Shown here: positions 1 to 10,403 of the stretch, piece by piece | Position numbering within the stretch: position 1 is the stretch's first letter | Layout: each line of letters starts with the position of its first letter | NCBI RefSeq assembly: GCF_001651855.1 | Contig: NZ_LNQC01000076.1 | Span: 138,572-202,571, forward strand | Length of the DNA stretch: 64,000 bases | Direction of reading: 5' to 3' | From: Sinorhizobium americanum | GTDB taxonomy: Bacteria > Pseudomonadota > Alphaproteobacteria > Rhizobiales > Rhizobiaceae | The notes under the pieces: model-generated | What the model was told of the DNA's origin: nothing | The model's database searches: none | What the model saw: the letters and a program-made list of their open reading frames with translations, nothing else | Program-made: the position numbers and the translations under genes

Positions 1-281
1 TCGCCCGGCTTGGAAATCAGGCTCTCGCTTCGCCCTACCTGCACGCAGGCTGAGCCGTGCAGGGGCAGCAATATCAGTAGCTTAGGTACCTCATCCTTCT
101 GGCCTATGCTAAGACTGCCGTGGGAAATCACACGGCTGAAGGCGACGCGCCCGGCGGCGGCGAACTCATAACTATAGGAGAGATCCGTCTTCAGCGGTCT
201 TTGCACCCGGACGGGTCCGATGCAGCGCGTTAAAACTTCGGAGAGTTCTTCGGCATCGCTGCCCAGATATGAAAGTTTCAT
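1..281 (-). CDS. AraC-type regulator, N-terminal part (cut by window edge)
   Basis: Reading the minus strand from an ATG at 279-281, the frame stays open for 93 codons to the window edge, so this is the first part of a gene whose 3' end lies outside. The peptide begins MKLSYLGSDAEELSEVL and later reads LLPLHGSACVQVGRSESL, which resembles the cupin-like N-terminal domain of AraC-family regulators (AraC_binding_2 type). The DNA-binding helix-turn-helix part would lie beyond position 1 and cannot be seen. A purine-rich stretch (AGCAGGGA) precedes the ATG but its spacing is poor. Family assignment is inferred from the general pattern of the N-domain; the open frame itself is seen directly. Confidence 0.5.
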   Translation of the reverse strand, partial: MKLSYLGSDAEELSEVLTRCIGPVRVQRPLKTDLSYSYEFAAAGRVAFSRVISHGSLSIGQKDEVPKLLILLPLHGSACVQVGRSESLISKPG

Positions 282-981
282 TCCCTGCTTTTGCCCTTGC
301 ATCGCCAATTTCCCAAAGAGAAATCAAGACATATTGACCCGGCGCATCCTCCCGTTGCGCCTGGCCGCGTTTCTAGCACCATGTGAGTCCATTGCTGTGA
401 CACCTGCGGCGGCGCCGCGAGCGTCTCGTTCGGATTGAACGGACCAAGGCGTGCGAGCAAGGCAAAGTCGCTGCCATCGCCGTCTCGCGCCGGTTTTGTT
501 AGCGTGCGATTATGCAACAAGACGGCGGCTTACAAGTGGCAAGATTGAAAATTCCAGTTCCTTCTTTTCAAGTGACGCTAACGCCTCCCAACTTTGCTCA
601 AATGATGTGCAGAGTGCCGCGGGAAAAGGCAGAGTCCGCTGAGGTTCAATGCTGCTCCCGATGCTTGAACACTACCGTCGGCGCCTCCGCCAGGAACAGT
701 TAAATCGCGGTAATCTTGAGGCATCCTTGAGATCGAACGTGAAGCTCCCCTTTGGCCAAATTAGAAGCCGTCTGCCCGCTGCGGCCGCGCATGCCGGGCG
801 CCATTGACCTTCTAATCGGGCGTTCGGGCAGGTGAGCGGTGAAGAGGTCATTGGCCTGCTTGCCACGCATCGCGCCAAAAACTGGCACGACCGGTGCGGG
901 AGACGGAGCAGCGGATTCACTTCGTCGTGAGTTTTGGGTGAAGGTAATGACTTCGCTGCCGGTTCGCACTAGGTCGAGGCG
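282..981. other. gene-free stretch, about 700 bases
   Basis: No convincing gene was found here. The short open frames on both strands have no recognisable motifs, lack good ribosome binding sites and overlap each other. The stretch should hold the promoter of the leftward AraC-type gene and the promoter of the rightward hydrolase gene at 982. No repeat or transposase fragment could be recognised with confidence. Confidence 0.4.
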
Positions 982-1989
982 ATGATCAGATCGCTGGCCG
1001 TCGTCCTACTGCTCTTCCTGTCGCTTTTCTCCACCGCGGCCGCGGAGTCTCCTGCTGCCCCTGAATTGCTGAAGGGGCTTGCCGATCGGGAAGACCTGAA
1101 GCCGCTGAAAACCGTCTTAGTCGCGCGTGACGGTGAGACGATCGCCGAGCAGGGCTATCGCGGCCACTCGCCGGGCGAGTCGACCAATATCAAATCCGCG
1201 TCGAAATCGATCATATCGGCCCTGGTCGGGATCGCGATCGACAAGGGCCTCCTCGACGGCCCGGAACAGAAGATCGCGCCGCTGCTGAAGGACGATCTAC
1301 CCTCGCCGGCGGATCCGCGGATCAATGACATCACCATCGGCAACCTGCTTTCCATGCAGGCCGGACTTGGCCGGTTGTCGGGGCCGAATTACGGCCGTTG
1401 GGTATCAAGCAGCAATTGGGTCCGTTTCGCGCTCGCACAGCCTTTCGCGGACGAGCCTGGCGGGCGGATGCTCTATTCGACCGCGTCCACGCACCTGCTT
1501 TCGGCGATCCTCACAAAGGTCGGCGGCAAGTCGACGCTCGCGCTCGCGCGCGATTGGCTCGAGCCACTTCAAGGCTTCAGGATCGGTGCCTGGGAACGCG
1601 ACCCGCAGGGCATCTATCTCGGCGGCAATCAGATGGCGATGAGCGCAAGATCACTGCTCGCTTTCGGCGAACTCTACCGCAAAGGCGGTCGGACGTCCGA
1701 CGGGCAGCAGATCGTTCCGGCGGACTGGATCGATCTTTCGTGGCAGCCGCATACGAACTCATTTTTCTCCGGCGACGCCTATGGCTATGGCTGGTTCACC
1801 CGCCAGATCGGCGGCGAGACCGTCCATTTCGCCTGGGGCTATGGCGGTCAGATGCTCTACATCGTCCCGGCGCTGAAGCTCACCGTCGTCATGACCTCGG
1901 AGGAGAGCGGCCCATCGGCGCGCAACGGCTACCGCGACGCGCTGCATGGCGTCCTGGCGGAAATCGTAAGTTCCGTGAAAACGAATTGA
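982..1989 (+). CDS. secreted serine hydrolase, beta-lactamase family (class C fold)
   Basis: A 335-residue protein with an N-terminal signal peptide (hydrophobic residues 5-21, ending AAA). The class C beta-lactamase / penicillin-binding fold is indicated by SASK (Ser72-x-x-Lys75, nucleophile and general base), a Tyr-Ser motif near residue 165 and the glycine-rich WGYGGQ segment near residue 285, which stands where the KTG-like motif is found in esterase-type members. Such proteins hydrolyse esters or amides in the periplasm (esterases, 6-aminohexanoate-dimer hydrolases, D-aminopeptidases). The substrate cannot be told from sequence, and true beta-lactam resistance is unlikely. It stands alone and converges with the peroxiredoxin gene. 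Confidence 0.85.
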   Translation: MIRSLAVVLLLFLSLFSTAAAESPAAPELLKGLADREDLKPLKTVLVARDGETIAEQGYRGHSPGESTNIKSASKSIISALVGIAIDKGLLDGPEQKIAPLLKDDLPSPADPRINDITIGNLLSMQAGLGRLSGPNYGRWVSSSNWVRFALAQPFADEPGGRMLYSTASTHLLSAILTKVGGKSTLALARDWLEPLQGFRIGAWERDPQGIYLGGNQMAMSARSLLAFGELYRKGGRTSDGQQIVPADWIDLSWQPHTNSFFSGDAYGYGWFTRQIGGETVHFAWGYGGQMLYIVPALKLTVVMTSEESGPSARNGYRDALHGVLAEIVSSVKTN

Positions 1990-2007
1990 GTTGCTGAGAA
2001 GTACGGA

Positions 2008-2040
2008 AGCCGCGAAAGGCAACACGGGCCCTTCGCGGCT
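2008..2040. terminator. hairpin between convergent genes
   Basis: Arms AGCCGCGAA (2008-2016) and TTCGCGGCT (2032-2040) pair perfectly over nine bases. The hairpin lies between the ends of the hydrolase and peroxiredoxin genes, so it could stop transcription in both directions. No clear T-run follows on either strand. Confidence 0.45.
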
Positions 2041-2067
2041 GTTGGTCATCACGTGCTACCAGTGGCT

Positions 2068-2727
2068 TCAGGCTGTCGGCTGCTTGGTCTTCCTGAGATA
2101 GGGAAGAACGGTGTCGAAGGAGCCGAAGCGCTGGATGGCGTCCTCATTCGATACGGCGGCCGTGATAATGACATCCTCGCCTTGCTTCCAGTTTGCCGGC
2201 GTGGCGACTTGATGCTTGGCGGTGAGCTGGATGGAATCAATCGCCCGCAGGATCTCGTTGAAGTTGCGGCCGGTGGTCATCGGATAGGTGAGGATCAGCT
2301 TGATCTTCTTGTCGGGTCCGATGACATAGACGGAGCGCACGGTGGCGTTGTCGGCGGGCGTGCGGCCCTCGGACGTGTCGCCGGCGCCGGCCGGCAGCAT
2401 GTCGTAGAGCTTGGCCACCTTCAGATCCCGGTCGCCGATCAGCGGATATTCGACGTCGAAGCCGGTCGCGACCTTGATGTCGTTCTTCCATTTGGCGTGG
2501 CTGTCGACGGGGTCGACCGAAATGCCGATGATCTTGACGCCGCGCTTGCGGAACTCGCCTTCGATCCCGGCCATGGCACCGAGTTCGGTGGTGCAGACGG
2601 GCGTGAAATTCTTCGGATGCGAGAAGAGCACGGCCCAGCCATCGCCGATCCATTCATGGAAATTGACGGGGCCTTGTGTCGTCTCGGCGGTGAAATCGGG
2701 GGCAGTGTCGTTGATGCGGAGGCTCAT
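2068..2727 (-). CDS. 1-Cys peroxiredoxin (AhpC/TSA family, Prx6-like)
   Basis: This 219-residue thiol peroxidase reduces H2O2 and organic peroxides in the cytoplasm. The peroxidatic cysteine is Cys45 in the FTPVCTTE motif. No other cysteine is present, so it is a 1-Cys enzyme that needs an external thiol. The Prx6-type C-terminal arm (NWKQGEDVII and following) is present. The start is set at 2727 because an AAAGGAG ribosome binding site stands six bases upstream; the frame continues 15 codons further up without a better site. The gene appears to be monocistronic, between the hydrolase and the thiD leader. Confidence 0.93.
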   Translation of the reverse strand: MSLRINDTAPDFTAETTQGPVNFHEWIGDGWAVLFSHPKNFTPVCTTELGAMAGIEGEFRKRGVKIIGISVDPVDSHAKWKNDIKVATGFDVEYPLIGDRDLKVAKLYDMLPAGAGDTSEGRTPADNATVRSVYVIGPDKKIKLILTYPMTTGRNFNEILRAIDSIQLTAKHQVATPANWKQGEDVIITAAVSNEDAIQRFGSFDTVLPYLRKTKQPTA

Positions 2728-2951
2728 GGCTTGCTCCTTTCGGGTCGGCGGGATGGCCCAAGAATAGCGCAATCAACGGAGTTTTCGAGGACGAAACGCG
2801 CCGTCAGGCCGCGTAAGAGAAACAGCTGCAGCGTGGTTTTGCCAGTTCTGAGAAAAATCTTCCATCAGGAAGATGTCGGGTCCGGCCGCAGGAACCGCTG
2901 GGAGCCGGCAGCGTTGACACCGCCGCAACGCTGTCGCATAGAATGCCGGTA

Positions 2952-3037
2952 TTCCGAGGGGAGCGCCGAACGGCGCTGAGACGGCGGTGAGCCGGACCCT
3001 TGAACCTGATCCGGGTCATGCCGGCGTAGGAACGGAA
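2952..3037 (+). promoter_or_regulatory. TPP riboswitch (THI element) ahead of thiD
   Basis: The conserved CTGAGA at 2976-2981 and the GACCCTTGAACCTGATCCGG segment at 2995-3014 are the hallmark of the thiamin pyrophosphate aptamer. The closing stem is TTCCG (2952-2956) with CGGAA (3033-3037). It lies about 70 bases before the thiD start, as expected for a thiamin-repressed leader. Confidence 0.93.
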
Positions 3038-3105
3038 AGAGGCTGCCCTCCATCACCGTCTTCGCCTTCACCCGGGTATCCGTGATTTCACCGGGAGATC
3101 GACCG

Positions 3106-3924
<819 letters not shown>

Positions 3925-3979
3925 GGCGGACTCCTATTACGTGGGGTTGCCGCCACGCCCCAGCTGCAATTGCAGCAGC

Positions 3980-4010
3980 TATAGGTGACCCCATTCGGGG
4001 GCCGCCTATA
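3980..4010. terminator. hairpin between convergent thiD and exoP
   Basis: TATAGG (3980-3985) pairs with CCTATA (4005-4010), and inner CCCC pairs with GGGG around the loop ATTC. A 14-base perfect palindrome (3963-3976) stands just to its left. Together they probably end both convergent transcripts. No T-run is present. Confidence 0.5.
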
Positions 4011-4032
4011 GGACCGCGCAGGAGTTCGCCGG

Positions 4033-6396
4033 TCAGGCGGCCGTGTGCCGGTTCGTGACGCCTTCCTCGATATAGTACTTGCCGTAGCGGTGCCGATATT
4101 TCTCCGCACCGCCGAAGTCGCTGTATTTCTCGAGTTCGTCCATGTCGGTCTTGTTGAGGATCACGCCCAGGACCTTCGCATCGATCTGCGGCTCGGAATT
4201 GAGCAGGTCCCGAACGAGCCTCGATGGCGTACGGCCCCATTCGACGACGAAGAGCACGCCGTCGGCGAGCGGCGCGAAGGCCTTAGCGTCGACCACCGGA
4301 GCGAGGGCGGCGAGATCGACCACGACATAGTCGAAGGAATTGCGGGCATTCTCGATGAGCCCCGCCATCGCCTGGGAGGCGAGCAGTTCGTTGCTCTGAT
4401 GCCTGCGATCCGCCGCTCCGCCGCCGGCCGGCAGGATCGCGAGCTTCGTGCGCTGGTCCACCTTGATGCCGGCAGGCCAGGTCGCTTCTCCCGTCAGCGT
4501 CTCCACCAGCCCCGTGCGCGGAGCCGGCGTGATCATTTGGGTGAGGCCGGGCTTGCGGATGTCTGCGTCAATCAACAGCGTCCGCTTCCCGCTCGAGGCC
4601 AGTAGCGCCGCAAAATTGGCCGCGACGATCGACTTGCCCTCGTCCGGAAGGGCCGAGACGATCGCGATGACGCGGCTCTCGTTCCCGGGGAGCATATGGT
4701 CGCAGGCGAGCTTGGCATTCCGGAACGTCTCCGCGAAGGCGGAGCGCGGCGCGTCGAGCACGATCCGCGACAGGCGTTGGAATGGCGTGGCACCTTCCGA
4801 AGGGTCGTGCGGTTGTCGGTCCGATCCGAACCGGGCCCGCACGAGTTGCGTCGTTTTCTTCGGCCGCGACCCGATCAGCGGAACATAGCCGAGCGATCGG
4901 TGGCCGAGCACGGAGCGCACTTCGCCTTCAAGCCGGAATGTCCTTTCGCGGAATTCGAGGAATGCGGCATAGGCGCCTCCGAACATCAATCCGAGTACGG
5001 CCGAAAGCGCCAGGGTCATGGTCTTCTTCGGGCTCGACGGCGCCGTCGGGACGCCGGCTTCGGAAATGACCCGCGCCTTGGCGATCGGGAAGGACTGCTG
5101 CTGCGTCGCCTGTTCGTAGCGGCCGAGATAGGATTCGTAGAGCGTCTTCAGCGCCGCGGCCTTCTGCTCGAGGACGCGCAACTGCACCAGCGACTTGCTG
5201 GCGTCGGAATTCTTGCCGGCGATCCCCTCGATGCTCTTGCGCAGCGAGGCCTCGCGCGAGCGGGCGACTTCGAACTCGTTTTTGTAGCTTGCCGTCAGCT
5301 GCTGCAGTTCCTGATAGATCTGCCGGCCGATGTCCTCCTTCTCGGCCCGAAGCGAAACCGCCTGCGGATGGTCCTCGCCGAAATTCTGCGCCACCTCCTG
5401 CTCGCGTTTGCCGATGCCGAGATAGCGGGTGCGCAGCTCCCGGATCACCGAATTGTCACCCTCCTTGGGAGAGATGGTGGCATTGTTGACGGCGGCCTCC
5501 GGCCCCTGGTCGATGATCGACTTGAACTGCTCGTAGCGCGCCGAGGCGCTGGCCGTGTCGGCCTGCGCGACGATCAGTTGACTGTTGAGATCGGCGAGCT
5601 GCTGTTCGGACATCAGTTCGCCGCGCGCCGCGGTCAGGCCATTCTCGCTGCGGAACTGCTCGACCTCCAGGGCGGCCGCCTGCGAGCGCTGCCTGAGATC
5701 GTCGAGCCGTTCCTGCAGCCACACCGAGGCTCGTTCGGTCGCTTCGAAATTGGCGTTCAGCTGGTCCGTCAGATAGGCTTCGGCATAGGTCCTGACGATA
5801 TTTGCGGCAAGCTGCTGATCGCTCGATCGAAAGGAAAGCGCAATCACCGAACTGCGGCCGACGCGTTCCACATAGAGCGACTGCTGCAGAATTGCCGAGG
5901 CTTTCAGCCGGCGGCCGTTGCGCGCCGCTTCCTCCGAAACGCCCGGCCCGCCCGAGAAGAGGCCGGTCGCCGTCTTCAGCCAGTCCTTGACGACGGCGGC
6001 AGGCGCACGGGGCGGATTGACGATCGTATCGTTCTCCGAAAGGTTGAGCTTGTCGACCACCCGCAGCGCCAGCTCTCCGGACTTCAGGATCTCGACCGCG
6101 CTGGCGATCTGCGTATCGAGCATCTGGCTGTTGGTGGGCACCGGTTCTTCCTCGGCATATTTCGACAGGTTGTCGTCGAGGAGGATCTGCGTCAGCGAGG
6201 TGTAATAGGGGGTAGCGAACAGCAGATAGGCGGCCCCGAGCAAGATGAAGAGCACGACGAAAGCTGCAACGAGCCTTGCCCGGCGGACGACGACGGCCAG
6301 CAGACGGTCGAGATCGATAAAGCCGTCCGATTGTTCTTCGCGGGGCACGATGCTCAAGGGCACACTTCTCTGTTTCATGGGGGCCGTTCTGTTCAT
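4033..6396 (-). CDS. exoP: exopolysaccharide chain-length/export tyrosine autokinase ExoP
   Basis: This 787-residue inner-membrane protein of the Wzc/polysaccharide copolymerase type controls polymerisation and export of the exo polysaccharide. The N-terminal Wzz domain begins with a membrane segment (about residues 38-60). A long coiled-coil periplasmic part follows, then a second membrane helix (TLALSAVLGLMFGGAYAAFL, about 460-480). The C-terminal cytoplasmic BY-kinase domain has a Walker A-like PDEGKS, Walker A' LLIDADIRKPG and Walker B VVVDLAAL. The C-terminus carries a tyrosine cluster (EKYRHRYGKYYIEE) where autophosphorylation is expected. The length matches the S. meliloti protein. It is the last gene of the exoK-to-exoP run, 135 bases after exoN, with its own GGAG site. 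Confidence 0.96.
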   Translation of the reverse strand: MNRTAPMKQRSVPLSIVPREEQSDGFIDLDRLLAVVVRRARLVAAFVVLFILLGAAYLLFATPYYTSLTQILLDDNLSKYAEEEPVPTNSQMLDTQIASAVEILKSGELALRVVDKLNLSENDTIVNPPRAPAAVVKDWLKTATGLFSGGPGVSEEAARNGRRLKASAILQQSLYVERVGRSSVIALSFRSSDQQLAANIVRTYAEAYLTDQLNANFEATERASVWLQERLDDLRQRSQAAALEVEQFRSENGLTAARGELMSEQQLADLNSQLIVAQADTASASARYEQFKSIIDQGPEAAVNNATISPKEGDNSVIRELRTRYLGIGKREQEVAQNFGEDHPQAVSLRAEKEDIGRQIYQELQQLTASYKNEFEVARSREASLRKSIEGIAGKNSDASKSLVQLRVLEQKAAALKTLYESYLGRYEQATQQQSFPIAKARVISEAGVPTAPSSPKKTMTLALSAVLGLMFGGAYAAFLEFRERTFRLEGEVRSVLGHRSLGYVPLIGSRPKKTTQLVRARFGSDRQPHDPSEGATPFQRLSRIVLDAPRSAFAETFRNAKLACDHMLPGNESRVIAIVSALPDEGKSIVAANFAALLASSGKRTLLIDADIRKPGLTQMITPAPRTGLVETLTGEATWPAGIKVDQRTKLAILPAGGGAADRRHQSNELLASQAMAGLIENARNSFDYVVVDLAALAPVVDAKAFAPLADGVLFVVEWGRTPSRLVRDLLNSEPQIDAKVLGVILNKTDMDELEKYSDFGGAEKYRHRYGKYYIEEGVTNRHTAA

Positions 6397-6531
6397 CTTT
6401 TTCTCCGGTCCTCCTGCATGCTTCCTTCAAAACATGCAGTATTTCAAAGTGCTGCAGCGATCTGTCTGCGTCCCGCAGGACGCGCGGCGCTGTGGTCCCG
6501 GCGGCCTTGCGCGGCCGCCGGGAGTTTGGGC

Positions 6532-7437
6532 TTATGCCGCGCGGATGCGGCTTTCGTGAGACAGGACGATCTCGCGAACGGATTCGAACACGACGTCGCC
6601 AATGTCGGCGCGAGCGAGGGCGAAGGCGACATTGGCCTCGATGAAGCCCTGTTTCGAACCACAGTCGAAGGTCCGGCCCTCATAGGGATGGGCATGGAAG
6701 GATTGATTTGCCGAGAGATTCAGCATGCCGTCGGTCAGCTGGATCTCGTTGCCGGCGCCGCGTGCCTGATGCGCGAGAATGGAGAAGATCTCCGGCTGCA
6801 GGATATAGCGGCCGTTGAGATAGTAATTGGACGGCGCCTGGCCCGCCGGCGGCTTTTCGATCATCTCGGTCACCGAGAAGCCGTGACGCACCGTATTGCC
6901 CTTGCCGACGATGCCGTATTTCGAGGCCTCCTCGGGCGCGCATTGCTCGACGGCGACGACATTGCCGCCGACCTCGCGATAGAGATCCATGAGCCCGGCC
7001 ATGCAGCCGCGTGCACCGAAGGACACCATGTCCGGCAGCAGCAGTGCGAAGGGCTCGTCGCCGATCAGGTCGCGTGCGCACCAGACGGCATGGCCGAGGC
7101 CGAGCGGCGCCTGCTGGCGCGTGAAGCTGACCGATCCTGCCGCCGGCAGCATCGCTTCGAGCTCCGAGATCTGCGCATTCTTGCCGGAGCGCGACAGCGA
7201 CGAGATGAGTTCGGGGGTGTCGTCGAAATGGTCCTCGATCACCTGCTTGTTGCGGCTGGTGACGAAGACGATGTGCTCGATGCCGGCCTGGCGCGCCTCG
7301 TCGACGGCGTACTGGACGACTGGGCGGTCGACGATCGTCAACATCTCCTTCGGCACGGCCTTTGTCGCGGGAAGGAATCTCGTTCCGTTCCCGGCAACGG
7401 GGATCACTGCTTTCCTGACGGTCCTGATGCGGTCCAT
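6532..7437 (-). CDS. exoN: UTP-glucose-1-phosphate uridylyltransferase ExoN
   Basis: A 301-residue nucleotidyltransferase of the GalU type that makes UDP-glucose for the exo polysaccharide. The signature [18 protein letters not shown] lies near the N-terminus (about residues 14-31). The start is taken at ATG 7437 because AAAGGAT precedes it; the frame extends ten codons further up. It follows exoO by four bases, which suggests co-transcription. Confidence 0.95.
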   Translation of the reverse strand: MDRIRTVRKAVIPVAGNGTRFLPATKAVPKEMLTIVDRPVVQYAVDEARQAGIEHIVFVTSRNKQVIEDHFDDTPELISSLSRSGKNAQISELEAMLPAAGSVSFTRQQAPLGLGHAVWCARDLIGDEPFALLLPDMVSFGARGCMAGLMDLYREVGGNVVAVEQCAPEEASKYGIVGKGNTVRHGFSVTEMIEKPPAGQAPSNYYLNGRYILQPEIFSILAHQARGAGNEIQLTDGMLNLSANQSFHAHPYEGRTFDCGSKQGFIEANVAFALARADIGDVVFESVREIVLSHESRIRAA

Positions 7438-7441
7438 TTTG

Positions 7442-8488
7442 TTATCCTTTGCTTGTGTGAGGATCATTGCCCAGCGGGGATCGTTCAGCCGCCACCGTGA
7501 TCGGGGCGGGTTGCGGCGCCCGCGCCGCCAGGCGGCGCAATCGCGCGGCGATCGGCATCCTGAGATGCCGAAGCGCTATCGGGTCGGCGAGCGCTGTCTT
7601 CAGCGCTCCAGCCAACGATCTCTTTTTCAGGTACTCGACGAAGAGAAGAAACGAGCGCGCCTGGCGAAAGCCGCGCGCACGCTTGCGCTGCATCTTTCGC
7701 GACAGCGGGTCGAGCGCGTATCGCTGCAGGAACGCCTCGTCTGCCGCCATCATCGCGTCGATGTGCTCGAGTTTCAGCACGCGGGAAATCGAGCCCTCGC
7801 GGATGTGATAGGTGTAACCGGCCGAGGGCTCCACCGCGCAACGGCCGCCGCAGGCAAGCGCGGATGCGAGCAGGATGTAATCCTCGCCGATCCTGAGCGA
7901 CTCATCGAAGGCAAGGTCATGATCGGCCAGGAAGCGGCGCTCGAACACCGGCTTCATGTAGCCGAAATTGTGCTCGGATCGGAAAATCACATTCGATTCG
8001 ATAAAGGCTGGCAGCGTCAGTTCCGGCAGTGCTTCGAGATGGGCGTCCTCGAACATCCGGACATTGCTTCCGTCGAGAGACAGCACGTCGAGATTGTCGA
8101 CAACGATCTGCGCTCCTGCCGCTTCGGCGCGCGTAACCATCCGCGCCAGTCTTGCCGGTCGCACCGTATCGTCCGAATCGAGAACGGCGATCCAGCGGCC
8201 GCGTGCCGCCGCCAAGCCGGCATTGCGGGCCCCGCCCGGGCCGCGATTGTGCTCGAGCGCAATGAGCCGGACCCTAGGGTCGTCAATCGCAGTGACGAGA
8301 GCAACTGTGTCATCCGAGGAGCAATCGTCGACAACGATCACCTCGACCGTGATGCCGTCCTGGGCAAGGGCGCTGGCGATGGAGCGGGTGATCGTGTCGG
8401 CGGAATTATAGGCGGCGACCACGAAGGTGACGTCGGGGATGGGTTCGTTCGTAGGCGTGTGGACAGGAGGGTTGACGGGCGCGGTCAT
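7442..8488 (-). CDS. exoO: glucosyltransferase ExoO (GT2)
   Basis: A 348-residue GT-A fold family 2 transferase. [14 protein letters not shown] opens the nucleotide-binding fold, [11 protein letters not shown] follows at about 51-61 and the DxD-type motif DSDD is at 104-107. In the S. meliloti model ExoO adds a beta-1,6-linked glucose to the growing lipid-linked subunit. The start is set by an ATGA overlap with the end of exoM (ATG 8486-8488); the open frame upstream of it is only the shadow of exoM. The exact linkage is assigned by synteny, not by sequence alone. Confidence 0.92.
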   Translation of the reverse strand: MTAPVNPPVHTPTNEPIPDVTFVVAAYNSADTITRSIASALAQDGITVEVIVVDDCSSDDTVALVTAIDDPRVRLIALEHNRGPGGARNAGLAAARGRWIAVLDSDDTVRPARLARMVTRAEAAGAQIVVDNLDVLSLDGSNVRMFEDAHLEALPELTLPAFIESNVIFRSEHNFGYMKPVFERRFLADHDLAFDESLRIGEDYILLASALACGGRCAVEPSAGYTYHIREGSISRVLKLEHIDAMMAADEAFLQRYALDPLSRKMQRKRARGFRQARSFLLFVEYLKKRSLAGALKTALADPIALRHLRMPIAARLRRLAARAPQPAPITVAAERSPLGNDPHTSKG

Positions 8489-9411
8489 CGGGAGGTCACC
8501 TCGGCGGCTCCGTATTGCTCGAGCTCCTTGTGGCCGAGGAGGCCGCTGATCACGCCGGCGTGCAGCACGGCGCGCAGCGCATAGCGATTTCGCCGGATGA
8601 CTAAGGGCAAAAAGAGAGCCGCGGCGCATGCACAAAAGGCCGCCTTGGAGGCTGCGAGCGCAAGGTTCAGCGGCTGGCCCGCACCGCGCGCCTTTTCCGC
8701 CAGCAGCCGTCCGTGCGTTTGGCCGGAACGGAAGCGCCGCTTGGCCAACCACGCAAACGAGGCCCGGCTTACCGGCACCGGCTCATGCACCCAGGCGTCC
8801 GCGGCAAAGGCGATCGTTCCGCCGGCCTGGTGCATGCCGGTGAAGAAGTCCGTGTCCTCGCCTCCGCTCCGGCCGAGCGCGAGCTTGAAGCGGCGGCCAT
8901 GGAGCGAGGGGGCCCTGATTCTGAGCAGCGCGTTGCAGGTATAGCCCGTGCGGATTTCACCCTTCACCCACACCGGCAAAGTCGAGTGGAAGTCGCCCCG
9001 GCGCATCCAGGCGGGGGCCGCCGGCGCGTAGTGGGCCCGGACCGGGCCGAGGACCGCGTCCGCGCCGCTCGCCTGCGCCTCTTCCAGGAGGCTGACCAGC
9101 CAGTCGCTCGAGGCGGTCTCGTCATCGTCGATGAACGCGAGCAGGTCGCCGGTGCTGTTGTCGAGGCAGGCGTTGCGGGCGATCGAAATGTTCGACGCCG
9201 GGCAATGGAGATAGGTGACCTCGAACGGCATTTCCGGCCGCAATTTCTCGACGAGCGCCCGGGCGCTCGGCGTGGAATCGTTGTCGGCGACGATGACGCG
9301 AAGCGACGCCCTTGCGGGCACCGTCACTGCTGCGAGCGATCGAAGCGTCGCGGCGAGCTCGGGCCGGCGAAATGTGCAGACGCCGATGTCGATCTGAAGG
9401 GGCGCGCTCAT
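8485..9411 (-). CDS. exoM: glucosyltransferase ExoM (GT2)
   Basis: A 308-residue GT2 enzyme, with IDIGVCTFRRPELAATL at the N-terminus, DDDE at 94-97 as the metal/nucleotide site and GGEDTDFF near residue 183 as the likely acceptor/catalytic region. In S. meliloti ExoM adds a beta-1,4-linked glucose after ExoL. It overlaps exoA and exoO by four bases at each end (ATGA), a sign of translational coupling. A hydrophobic stretch near the C-terminus (residues about 255-290) could anchor it to the inner membrane. Confidence 0.92.
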   Translation of the reverse strand: MSAPLQIDIGVCTFRRPELAATLRSLAAVTVPARASLRVIVADNDSTPSARALVEKLRPEMPFEVTYLHCPASNISIARNACLDNSTGDLLAFIDDDETASSDWLVSLLEEAQASGADAVLGPVRAHYAPAAPAWMRRGDFHSTLPVWVKGEIRTGYTCNALLRIRAPSLHGRRFKLALGRSGGEDTDFFTGMHQAGGTIAFAADAWVHEPVPVSRASFAWLAKRRFRSGQTHGRLLAEKARGAGQPLNLALAASKAAFCACAAALFLPLVIRRNRYALRAVLHAGVISGLLGHKELEQYGAAEVTSR

Positions 9412-10403
9412 TGAGCTACCCGCCGCCGGAAATCAAGGAGTTCCCGCCAGAAGCCGGCGGACCAGGCGAGATGCATGACCATGGCCGACAGCGCCGCCAG
9501 CGGCCCGTAGGGGTTGCGCTGGCCGACCGCCATCCAGACGCCATAGCCAAGGCACGCCGCTGCCCAGACGCCGAAGGGTATGATCGCCGCCCAGTTGATG
9601 ATGGCGAGAAGCGCGCCGAATGCGACGGGCGCGACGCCAAGCGGCAACACCTGCCGAAGGCCGGGCATGGCGCGGTGCTTGAGGATGTTCCTGGCGCGGC
9701 CGCGGCCATAGCCGAAATACTGCTTGAACAGCGGCACGATTCGGGTGCGCGGATAGTAGATCATGCTGGTCCTGTCCGTCATCCAGATCCGATAGCCGGC
9801 TTTGCCCAAGCGAAAATCCAGTTCGGCATCTTCGTTGTGGCTGAAGGTCTCGTCATAGCCACCAACATCCGTGAAGGCGGCAATGCGCATCAGGGCATGA
9901 TGGCCGTGCTCGGCCCAGTGGCCGGCGGCACCGGTCCGGTGCTTGGAGCCGCCATTGCCGAGCTTGGAGTTCTGGGCATAGGCCGTCGCTTTCTGGAAGG
10001 TACCGAAACCCTCGGTCTGCATGGCGACCACGACCGAGTCGGCTCCGGTTGCAAGCGCTTCCTCGACGAGACGCTCGCAATAATCGTCGGGGTAGCTCGC
10101 ATGCGCGTCGATGCGGATCAGGTAGTCGAAGCCCGAACCGAGTTCGGCGACGGCCCGGTTGACTGCCGCGCTCTGGATTCGCTTCGGATTGTCGAGGAAG
10201 AGGACGCGTGGATCCTCTTCGGAGAGGCGGCGCGCGATCTCGCGCGTGCCGTCGTCACTGCCGCCGTCGGCGATGACGATCTTCGCGTTAATGACGCCAA
10301 GCGACGGACGCAGCTTCGCGACAAGCGCTTCGATATGCAGCGCTTCATTGAGGCAAGGGATGACGACGAGGGTCGAGGTCGACGCCGGGCTGTCCGCGGT
10401 CAT
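9408..10403 (-). CDS. exoA: glucosyltransferase ExoA (GT2)
   Basis: A 331-residue GT2 transferase. TLVVIPCLNEALHIEALV begins the fold, IADGGSDDGT is at about 44-53 and RIDAHASYP (DAH at 99-101) holds the metal-binding DxH variant. Several hydrophobic helices occur after about residue 235, so it is membrane-anchored. In the succinoglycan model ExoA adds the second sugar, a beta-1,3-linked glucose, to the galactose primer made by ExoY. It overlaps exoL and exoM by four bases. Confidence 0.93.
   Translation of the reverse strand: MTADSPASTSTLVVIPCLNEALHIEALVAKLRPSLGVINAKIVIADGGSDDGTREIARRLSEEDPRVLFLDNPKRIQSAAVNRAVAELGSGFDYLIRIDAHASYPDDYCERLVEEALATGADSVVVAMQTEGFGTFQKATAYAQNSKLGNGGSKHRTGAAGHWAEHGHHALMRIAAFTDVGGYDETFSHNEDAELDFRLGKAGYRIWMTDRTSMIYYPRTRIVPLFKQYFGYGRGRARNILKHRAMPGLRQVLPLGVAPVAFGALLAIINWAAIIPFGVWAAACLGYGVWMAVGQRNPYGPLAALSAMVMHLAWSAGFWRELLDFRRRVAQ

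Noticed and set aside
760-930. Possible transposase remnant left of the serine hydrolase
   Set aside because: The readable fragments gave no convincing IS family match and no terminal inverted repeats were found.
4696-7500. Very long open frame of 934 codons on the plus strand
   Set aside because: It is antisense to exoP and exoN, spans their intergenic gap, has no recognisable domains and arises from the high GC of the real genes.
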